Positions 54,470-64,000 of a DNA stretch of 64,000 nt are shown here, piece by piece. Location: assembly GCA_019095985.1 (NCBI GenBank), contig CM032666.1, forward strand, positions 53,494,320 through 53,558,319, read 5' to 3'. Below the pieces are notes generated by a model, which was given only the letters and a program-made list of their open reading frames with translations, did not search any database and had not been told where the DNA came from. This DNA is from Streblospio benedicti. Lineage: Eukaryota > Annelida > Polychaeta > Spionida > Spionidae. A program made the translations under genes and the position numbers. Position 1 is the first letter of the stretch, and each line of letters begins with the position of its first letter.

Positions 54470-56090
54470 AGAACATTTATTATACATTAACCTCTATATT
54501 AATCTGTTAGTGAATGAAATGTGCTTATGGCGTAACACTTCTTCCACTACTGAAGAAAATTTAGTCTTAATTGATTGGTGAAAGAAAGGCATTTTAGAAG
54601 GCACTTAGATAATTATTACACATTTGACCTCTGGAGTTTGTATCATGATATAAGTGTTCCCTCCTATGTAATAATTGGCACACATGCGTTGAAGTAAGAA
54701 GGCAATGTTTTGGTATAAATTCCAGTGCAATTGGCTATATACATATATTTATTCTAAATATTGTAGATAACTATTTTTTTCATTCATGTGTATATAATTG
54801 TATAATGCATTTCATGTGAAAAATAATCTAGTATCTCTTATATTCTCATGTGAACTATCATGTGATGTTACAGGGACCTAGGATAAAAAGATATTCAATG
54901 AATTATTGTGAAATGTAATGTCCCTTAGACACCCGTGATCCCGGCAATCATTGGTAAATACCTAATTCAAATGGAATTACGTTGAGGTGGTGTTAAGATA
55001 TTAGCTTGCTATTTACACTTCATTAAAACTAACTAGAAACTAGAAACGAATGTCTCGCTTTTCTCTTTGTTTATGATGCATGATTTATCAAAACCATTTA
55101 GAACAAGTTTCTGTACTAGTATATGGCTCCTTATTCATACAAGAGTGCTGCTGTACATAAATAACCAAAATATGCATTGAGATTTTAACATAATTGTTTA
55201 GTTCTTAGTGTTGGGATTTTCTGTTTATTTTCTTTTTAAAGGATGGTGCTTGATTCAATTTTAATGGACTTGCCACACATCTCAAAAGTTCTTGATGCAT
55301 ATAGTATCAAAATTTTTATAAGATTGATTGAGGATGTATATTCATGTTTATTGTATTTACTTCAATCGTTTCATGTGACTTCTTGTAACTATGGTTAGAT
55401 GGATACCAAGGTACGTAAGTAATAATTGTGTTAGTAAAAATGAAATTTACTCAAATTCAAAAGAGAGTATCTTGTTCACTTGCCATGTGATTCTTTTTTC
55501 TTTCAACCTCTGCCATAACTGTGGAGAGAAGTGGGTGGGATTTAATAACTTGAAATCTAGTATTAAGAGTCAAATGAATTTACCAAATATTTGTTATCAA
55601 AACACTGTTGTACATGTATTATGTGTCTGCATATGTACTAATTCACACATGAATAATAAATGGTTAAAATATCCAACAAAGTATTTGCTTATTAATGACA
55701 TAACTGCACTATATTTAATTAACAATCTCAGCCATAGACCTAAACTGTTGTATAAAAAATGAAGTCTTAAGTTCATGTAACCGTTAAACATTATACTCCA
55801 TTTGGTAGTGATCGTATCTGCCTCTGTCCAGCTTGTTTGCCCCGCTGCGAATCATAATGCTACAGCTGGAGGGCTCATATTAAGATTTTAATATTGAAAT
55901 TTTGCCATTTGATATATTTAGTGCCTAATATGTAAGGTCCATTTTGCTTTTGTTCTATAGTCTACACATGACATTGTTTAATTTTTATATTCTCTTCATA
56001 CCCACATATATTCCAGCATTTTATACTAAATTTGTAGATAAATGTGCATTTTTTTAACATGAAAGAATAAAAACCATCAAATCAAATAGT
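54470..56090 (+). other. TFG: TFG 3' UTR (approximate end)
   Basis: AT-rich sequence after the TFG stop without coding potential. A good polyadenylation signal AATAAA lies at 56066-56071; earlier AATAAA-like sequences (near 55656) may give shorter forms. Confidence 0.4.
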
Positions 56091-58127
56091 AAAGTAGACA
56101 TTTATATTACTAAAATGGTCAAAATCATACTAAATGGTAAAGTTTTGGGCATCGTTGCAGTTTGGTGTCGTTTCATTAATCTAATTACGAAAAGTCATGT
56201 ATATGTTGAGCTGCCAAATATCATGGAAAGTTATAATTACCAAAACAGTGTAAAACTAGATTTACGAAAATACAGTTAACAATTTAGCTCTTCTATCAAT
56301 GTTATGACCAATATGGACCATCTGATGATGGGTGGCACGGACTACCTCGGTTAAGGATGCCATAAATCTAATAATGACCTACCTCTTATACTTGACTCTA
56401 ATGACGGCCCCCTGAGCTGACAATTATTCTGTTAATCACCTGCTTCTGCTAGCCCTGTCTAGCCGCCCCCACTCTATGTAATATCGGTTCCTGGTCTGGC
56501 AGTTTTGAGCATATATATTGAGCCCTTGATATTCAGGGTGGGCGCCCCCAGCACGATTGTGAAAGCATTTATCGGACGTAGTTTGTGCCCATATTGAAGA
56601 ACACCACTTATTGCATTATGAAAATTATGGTATTGTATTTGCAATATTATGTATTATTTACACCCACCTCTAATAAACAACTCCCAGTCAAATCTTGATA
56701 TGCCAATAGCCACCTGCCCTTTAATAGAAGTTTACAGTACAGTTTACAGTGTTGTTGATGTATAAATGTTATTATTTGGACATTGTCAATATAATAAATA
56801 AAATAAACTAACTATTATAAAGATCTATATAATAGTAGTAATATATACGGTAAAGTTGCGTTTGTAAATACATATATACATACCACACATCCCCTTGTTG
56901 ATGTTTGTAATATAGCATAATACAATCTTTGATTGCTATTTACCCAAATGGCCACATTCTACACCGCTAGGGCTGTGAACTCATTTCTTAGGGATTTTAT
57001 TAAACTTGATTTTCTCACTCATTATTGCTTCAATTCTTACAAATTACACCTATTTTTTGTAGATAATTATCTAATCTAATGACACAACATGTTTTGAATT
57101 GTATAGATTGATGAAAAAATTCTTTATAAAGCAATTAATGAAAAATGACAACTTTTGGCCTCAAGCAATAACTGATAGTAAAACATCGAAATGACCAAAA
57201 TCACTATTCAGTTACAAAATTTGTATATTTATCTAGAAAACCTGCCTCAATTTTTATATTTTTCCTATTTATCATTTTACATGCACTTTAAGTTTTAAAA
57301 CCACCTATTTTCCGAATTTTCTTTGCAAATCAATACAAAAACGTTCATAATTCATCAACGAAATAAAAAAATCAAAATCCCTAGTAAAGGTTTTCTTCAG
57401 AATGCATATATCTTCAAAAATATATGGTTTGTGAAAATTTGATTTCATGGTTAAGGAGAAATATAAAAAGAAAATTAGAAGGCCAGTGGTTCTTAAACAA
57501 TGGGACCATTCAAATTATGATATTTTGTGTGTGAAAAACTAAATAGAACTTATTGGTTTACTTTAATTTATTGAGCAATAGGAATAAAATACACTTGTTA
57601 CATCCATCAAAAATAAGTCTCAGTATGACGCACATATTTATGTAACAAAATAACTTGACTAGAATTCATTCCAAACTAAAGGCCTTCAGGGAAACAAACA
57701 CATAAAGTATAAATACGGTTTATCAATAACCAATAACACAATAAAAAATATTTGAATCACTACTTCAAGAAAAGCAATGAGTTTTCAGGAAACCAGAGGG
57801 GGAAAGGAAGGCGGGGGGTGGGGGGGGGGGGGGTGGGGTGGAGAGGGACAGCAACCCAAACTTAAAAAATCATTGACACCTTTCTGACATCCACTTAAAT
57901 GCTAAAAATCTCCATTACAATAGATATACACAGTGTGCATGTCTGGATCATTTCAATTTTAGTATATTTTAGTATACTTCACTATGAATACTGAGCAGAA
58001 ACAATATAATACATATATATATCAGATATATGTACACAACGGAGAGGGCAAAATATTCTTTTTAGAAATACAAAATTTACTAATTCAGTGTAAACACATT
58101 ACATTTTACGAAGAGGCCATTGACATT
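56091..58127. other. Convergent intergenic region between TFG and the ankyrin/SOCS gene
   Basis: Mostly AT-rich. A GC-richer patch at about 56380-56580 (GCCGCCCCCACTC, GGGTGGGCGCCCCC) has no open frame. A poly-G tract lies at 57809-57842. The 3' UTR of the minus-strand ankyrin/SOCS gene probably covers the right end. Confidence 0.4.
57809..57842. repeat. Poly-G/G-rich tract
   Basis: GGCGGGGGGTGGGG-type sequence with a long uninterrupted G run, then TGGGGTGG. G-quadruplex potential on the plus strand. Confidence 0.85.
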
Positions 58128-60649
58128 TTATTCAATGTTGATAATATACTGTTGCAATGCTGTGGGCAATGGAAGATTGTTCGTTCTCATTATTAGCTGT
58201 CTTTGCATGGCTTTGTATATGGCAACACGTGAAATCTGCTTCAATGTTCTAGGCTGTGAAGACAAACGACTGACCATTTTTACAAAACTGTACGTGGGTG
58301 TTCTGTTTGGATCAAATCTCGACATGGTTCTTGCAGCATTAAGACAATGATACAAGGGCACATGATCCATGGAGTTATAGAACAGCAATAACAAGTCCTC
58401 TGCATATCCCCCCTCAAACACTTGATTTACATCTTGAATGTGATACATGTAATGGTGAACTGGTTGTGAGCCTTTTGGCTTCAGAAATATTGAACTTTGA
58501 GAATGCACAATAATTGGATCTGAAGGATACGGTTCCATGTCTGGATTTGCACCCCACTGTAGCGCCGTTAACACCCAGATGTAGATGTGATTGAGATCGA
58601 TAGGTTGACGAATGTGTGCGCACAATCGAACCATTTCAGTCAAAATATTTCCAGTTCTGTGTTTTTGAAGTTCTGATGAGATGTGATTAGAATCTAAACC
58701 ATTCTTCAGGAGGCATGCAAGCACATCCTGCATGAATTCTGACATCTCTTTTTGGAGTTTTGTATTCCGCTCGCTCAAACATTTTTGTCCAAATTTATAC
58801 AAAGTTGTTACTATTGCAATATGTGTGTGAGTGCTATGACTTGGCTGTGCACCCCGATGGCAGAGACTAGTAATACCCTTTAAAAATCCTGGAGCATATG
58901 AAGATATCAAAGAAGGTTCAATGTTTAAAATGGTTTGTACCAAAATTACAAGTGGCGTACGCCCTGAACTAGTGGCTTTGTTGACTTTAGCACCATGTTC
59001 AATAAGCATGATTATTGCTTTATGCAAGTTATCAAAGTCCACTTTATAACTCTCCAGAGGTGGTAATTTTTCCAGTGTTATTGTGACCACAGTACTAATG
59101 GTGTATTCATACAAGAAAATCAGTTTATGTAGTGCCGTGATGCCACTATTGTTGACTAAATTTGGGTCACAATTATTCGTGAGAAGCACTTGCATGGAGT
59201 CGAATACTTGTTGGTCAAAGAGATCTTGATCATTCTCTTCATGTTTGCAATGGAAAGTGGACACTCTCCGATTCAGTAAGGACAGAAGTTCATGAAGTGC
59301 AGAACAACCAAGATTGTCAACGACATTAATATCTTGTTCGAGTCCAGCACCCACCAGAAAGTTCGTAGTTTCATAGAGTTCAAGAGGATTTCTTATATTC
59401 TGAAACAATAAATGGAGTGACGACTGTCGTTTGGTTGTAAGAACTCGGATGTCTGCTCCTACGTCAACCATTGGCTGGACGAACTTTTTGCCCCACTGTA
59501 TGCCATGAAGAAATGGTGCATATCCATCCACACTTAAAGTGTTCACCTCCAAAGGTTTTATTTGCAGCAAATGTTGCATGCATCTTGTAGCTCCATGTTG
59601 AGCTGCGTGATGAAGTGGTAGACGATGGTATGGCCAGTTCGTGTCGGGACCTTTACTTCCCTGTAGGAGACACCGCACAATGTCTATATGATCACCCTCA
59701 ATCGCAAACATCAACGGAAGCTGATGGTTGCTATCGCATGTAAAGATGTCCGTTTCTAAGAAGTGAAATCTTGAAGGTACATGCTTTATAGGTACATGTG
59801 CTTCAGGGTAACACATTCCTTTTTCAATTGTCATGTCGGCACCACAGTTGATAAGGTATTCAACAAGTTGTAGGTTGCCTTTATAGCAAGCAAGATGTAA
59901 CGGAACTGTGCATTTTCCTTGATTTAAGTCACATCCTTCAAGAACCAACAGATCCAAGAAATCCATGTCTGCACTATTTACTGCTTCCTAGAAAATTAAG
60001 TTAATTTTAATTGCAGACATTCAATCATGAATTTAGAACTGCGTATGAGAATACTGTTCCTCTAAATTAATAGATATTTTCAAAATCCATGCAATTTTTA
60101 CCTTGTTCTAAAAATAGTGCTAAAATAGCTGAAAATTACAATGAAGTATGTTATTATTATATTAACCTGTAAAATGTTGTATCCTTGTGCATTTGTGACT
60201 TCCAAAATCCCTTCAAGCACATCACAGTCTCTTAATATTTTGTGCGCTTCAACCAAAAGACGTTCACTCTCTTCTGGAGAACTGCTTTTTCTATTCCTCA
60301 GTATCTGTGACCATTAATACATGTAATGCGATTTTACGAGGCATGAGTATTGTGCTACAATAATTTACAGTGGTAGGCCTACTAAATCTATTTTACAATA
60401 AACGTTGTCATTAATTTACTGGTAATATGCTTTATCTAATAGAAAAATGTATTAAAATACTTCTATACCACATACTTGGAAAAGTGTGCCTGCAAGATGT
60501 ACAGTGTGATCCGAAGGGAGACTTGGATGATAGGAAGATGAACCAAATATCAAGTGCATGTACTGATACACACTTGTTAGACGCGTGTTTAAATTTCGCA
60601 GCATTCTGTTTCTTGTACGTTGCTTCCAACGATCATCAAATGATTCCAA
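58128..60649 (-). CDS. Ankyrin-repeat and SOCS-box (ASB-type) protein (3 exons)
   Basis: Predicted substrate-receptor subunit of a Cullin-5/Elongin BC ubiquitin ligase. Exons: 60649-60476, 60304-60167, 59987-58128, in phase 0 with GT-AG ends, giving 723 residues. Seen: an N-terminal helical region (WKQRTRNRMLRNLNTRL), about ten ankyrin-type repeats with signatures such as TVPLHLACYKGNLQLVEYL, LPLHHAAQHGATRCMQHLL, SALHELLSLL and TALHKLIFLYEY, and a C-terminal SOCS box (TLKQISRVAIYKAM then LPLPTALQQYI). The LPLP matches the Cullin-5 box; the BC box has Ser where Cys is usual. The start is the first ATG after an acceptor-like TTTCAG; the frame stays open across that AG, so an extra 5' coding exon is possible. 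I cannot assign a numbered ASB orthologue. It converges on TFG. Confidence 0.88.
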
Positions 60650-63265
60650 AGTGGGGACTTGAAGCTGAAATAGATTGGTAAATTTAACAATGTGCCGATA
60701 TCAAAAACAAGCAATAATGAATCTAAACTACATGCACATTTTTTTAAAGTTTTCTTTTCAATTAATAGTCATAAATCATTCTCAGAATATTGTCTACTGT
60801 TATCATAAGATCTGCTTATGAAGACTGTTGGATCAAGACACATGTTATAAATGTTTTTAACACAAAGCTTATCACTGCTTGACCATCAATATGACACTCT
60901 TTGTTGCTGAGTTTATCAACCACCTTTTTTCCAGTAATCAAAATAGTGTACACCATTATGGGCATTGAACTTTATACATTTTACCGAAGGGTCTTTAAAC
61001 GCTAAGAGATTGATATTTACCAAGACCTAGATCAATAAACAGTTAAACACTTTTGTGATACACAATGACTAAGTAAATACTCATTTTCACATCTAGTATT
61101 AAAGTGTGTAGCTGCACGTGACGATAAACAGGTTGTTCACAGCTGAACATATATTGTGTAATGTTCTTTACCTTAAGGTCATAAATATAATCCAGTTCAT
61201 TAACTACATGTACATTGTTGTTTTCAGGTAATGGAGATAATCAAAATTCAACGGATTAGTATTACTTACATATGTATTCTTTTCATATAATTTAATGAAA
61301 GTTTGTTAGTACAAATGTATATATATCTAGAAACCTGTTCTAATATCTGTGAAAGTTTCATTAGGATCTTCATAAAGACCAGACAGATATTTCATATACC
61401 GTAGTTTCCTATAAAACCCTAGAGTACAAATATCTCATTTCACAGCCACATTTAATATTTGGCATGCAAGGCGCTAAAGTCAGGATTTTACTATAGAATA
61501 TATAGGAAACCATAGGAAATTATAGGAAAAACTTAACTAAATCAATTAAACAGAAATTAATTAAAAAAAAGAGAAAAAAAAGGAAATACTTTTTTAGTAT
61601 ATTAGGACAGCTAGCTTCTCATCATTTACAGCACTAGTGCTAACTGGTCTTTGGTCGGGTCTTTGTAGATACTCTGCAGCCATCAGTACAGGGTATTGGT
61701 GATATTAACGCAGAGGGAACCCAAGTTACATGAGCCTCCAGAAGCAGGGGTAACAAAGTTATTAATTATTCAATCTATCCAAGGAAGCATTTGCTGTGCA
61801 TGTCCCTTTAACGAAGCTTCCAAACCTTATGCTTGGTGGCGCTACCATCTTGTTCAAATACTCGACAGTGAAGACACGCCACGGTAGAATTGGCGTTTTA
61901 ATGATTAGAAACTACATGCAACGTAATTGTTTGGTGACAGTTAGTCTGCCTTGGACGGAACACAAACTCACCATCGAGGCAAATCCTGTTTTGAAGTCAT
62001 ACACCCTAATCATTACACTACCAAGACTGCTAATGCAGAACTGCAAATATGCAGTGTAAATAGAATGATAATCTTTGTATTATATTGTAGATTGCTTAAT
62101 CTTTATACTATGTTGTAATTGTGTTTTCAACAGTGTAACAGTCATTTTTAAAGTAAGTGTTATTTTAATGCAATTGATAGTAATTTATAATTTCATCAAA
62201 TGTATTTAAAGTCCTATATAATATATATAATATAATTGAATTTGATATTTTAGATCTTGTACAACAATCAGAATGGTCCGAAAACAGATTGTCTCAAATA
62301 AAGTTTATAGAAAAATAGTAGTCTTTTACATGCACATAAAAAGTATTCTTAAATCTTTGCGTGTACAAAGACTACTAACAAAATTTCATCCAAATACATT
62401 CAGTACTTTTAGAAATAATCCACTAATTCTGATTCTCTCCATAACCTGAAAACCACAATATCTAGGCTTCAAATAATGAGCCATTTCGTAAATAGATGTA
62501 ACATCACCAGATCAGAAATAAAGAGTTTAAGTTAATATACCAATTGCTTTATGGACGGATGATTTTCTACAGTACAATGAATGAAAATCTAAGGTAAGCT
62601 CATAAAACCGGCAAATATAACATTCATTGCATCAAAAATATTCCTTTCAAACTGTTTGTGAATGTTAAAAGACCAATATGCAGTTGATTTAACACCAAGA
62701 TATAATAAATCCAACATTTATAAATTTGTAAAATATTTGTTGAAAGTCAGAGACATGTGAAATCTTTACACGTGCCGTTTTATTTGCATCTATAATTTAT
62801 CAAACAGGAAATTCTGACAGAAATGGCATTAAAAAGAAATTAATAACTTGGTTAATTCTCTTGGAAATCGAATATTGTCACATATTGCGAAACAAGTGTA
62901 GGAGTCCATATTTTAAGTCAAATTTGACAAAAGATTAATTCTGCAGTGTACGTATAGTTGTTATGAAACACGCTGTATATATCGGGTGAAAACAAAGCCA
63001 TATGGCCCACTTGTACTTCAACCCTTTTGTTTATAAATTTCACATGGGATGTTCAGAACCTTTTTAGGTACTGTGTAATGCCAAATCAATCTCTTCTTTT
63101 AGCTGTGCATTCTTAGACCTTTGAATTCCTATAATATATATACGAGTGGTGACTTTTATAAATAACAGATTATGATTAACAAAGTTACTTATGCATTTTA
63201 TACAGCTTCTACCCGCTGACCTCTGACTTTGTGACGTCCCTCACTATTTACGAAATCACTTAGAG
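60650..63265. other. Upstream region of the ankyrin/SOCS gene
   Basis: AT-rich. A CpG-containing patch at about 61820-61900 has, on the minus strand, ACAAGATGGTAGCGCC, a typical leader/start-site context, and may be the promoter or first exon of the ankyrin/SOCS gene; no clean donor follows. Triple ATAGGAAA units lie near 61500. Nothing else is supportable. Confidence 0.35.
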
Positions 63266-63629
63266 CACTGCACACCCAGTTCGTGTGTTATTTAAATACA
63301 ATTGTTATGCTCCAAACAATTAGCACACAATATTACTACTTTAAAAATTATTGCTTTCCCGGTGCGAAAGTGAAAAAATAAAATTTCTACTAAGATCTAA
63401 TGTAAATGAACATGTTCAAATCCCCGATTATTGCCATGCACGAACTGGGTGTGCATGCAACAAATTGCACCATAGATCATATAATTTTGATGAATCATAA
63501 CAACTGTGTTTATCATGCGACAATATAAGTAAGTAGCTTTATTTTGACACATCAAACACTATTGAGGGTTCATTAATAGCTGTGCTACGATTGTTTAAAC
63601 AATAAAATGCACGAACTGGGTGTGCAGTG
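63266..63629. mobile_element. hAT-like MITE (364 bp)
   Basis: Perfect 20-bp terminal inverted repeats: CACTGCACACCCAGTTCGTG at 63266-63285 and its complement at 63610-63629. They are flanked by ACTTAGAG (63258-63265) and ACCTAGAG (63630-63637), an 8-bp target duplication with one difference; 8 bp is the hAT hallmark. An extra internal copy of the right-end sequence lies at 63439-63455. No transposase is present. Perfect termini suggest moderate youth. Confidence 0.65.
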
Positions 63630-63637
63630 ACCTAGAG

Positions 63638-64000
63638 TCTATACTGACTTATTAAAATAATAGTTAATTGTCTTAACATTGATGAGCCTGTACATCGACT
63701 AAAGATCACAGACCTTAGTTGTCTTCGGTGATATAACTATGCTTTTCTAAACATGAATACCGAGGTTGATTAACCAATTAAGAGCTTCAACCGACACTTT
63801 AAGGTGGTTGAACTGTCACTGTTCATACAAAGTATGCTGATGGTTTGACAGATGTCATAATACGAGGCCAGACATCGATAGATCTAAATGTACTAGGTCT
63901 ACGCACTTAATTCCAGTCAACTATGCGATGAAACATTAATGCAATCCTATCTAATGATTACCTGCTATCTATATCTATTTTATTTCCTCTCTATCTACTT
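63638..64000. other. Intergenic, no feature seen
   Basis: AT-rich DNA with no ORF, repeat or promoter signature that I can support. Confidence 0.5.

Noticed and set aside
61696-62059. Two overlapping plus ORFs with a CpG-containing centre
   Set aside because: The peptides have no domain. The region makes more sense as the promoter or leader of the minus-strand ankyrin/SOCS gene.

Overview
This is nuclear DNA of an animal, most likely a marine invertebrate and probably a lophotrochozoan (mollusc- or brachiopod-like). The reasons are spliced genes with GT-AG introns of roughly 0.15-2.8 kb, an AT-rich background with CpG-rich islands, many short non-autonomous repeats, and a repeat with AGCTCACCTG... 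and ...CTCTTGTTTT ends that I recall from mollusc and brachiopod genomes. The species cannot be named from the sequence. There is one assembly gap of 100 N at 46401-46500. I saw no bacterial, organellar, retroviral or LTR-element sequence.

Left part (1-36.8 kb): a regulatory landscape around one intronless developmental gene, a POU class III homeodomain factor (22768-24306, minus). On both sides, islands of CpG-rich, high-complexity sequence recur every 2-4 kb in AT-rich DNA. I read them as candidate enhancers or promoters. Several carry the exact 10-mer CAGACGACAA, or its complement, which is also in the POU gene's own promoter. One block 8.4 kb upstream has two octamers (ATGCAAAT) exactly 11 bp apart, the kind of site the gene's own product binds. 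Two blocks look like TATA promoters of unidentified plus-strand transcripts.

Right part (36.8-64 kb): four spliced genes rebuilt exon by exon with consistent splice phases. They are DCST1 (12 exons, 36886-41469, minus), a multipass membrane protein with a C-terminal RING-like domain whose relatives act in sperm-egg fusion; a small Ly6/uPAR-type GPI-anchored protein (4 exons, 43877-45827, minus); TFG (8 coding exons, 47224-54469, plus), a PB1/coiled-coil protein of ER exit sites; and an ankyrin-repeat/SOCS-box protein (3 exons, 58128-60649, minus), a predicted substrate adaptor of a Cullin-RING ligase. TFG and the ankyrin/SOCS gene converge tail to tail. A weak plus-strand exon pair (42448-42671) lies between DCST1 and the Ly6 gene.

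Repeats include two copies of a short MITE (2.9 and 7.1 kb), a hAT-like MITE (63.3 kb), a foldback element with a perfect 56-bp inverted repeat around a tRNA-like core (43.0 kb), tRNA-derived SINE fragments, a dispersed family of GACCACCTCT-type short tandem units at eight places, a decayed hammerhead-like motif of Penelope type, several poly-G tracts and triplet repeats. One repeat ends 13 bp before TFG exon 4 and appears to supply its polypyrimidine tract.
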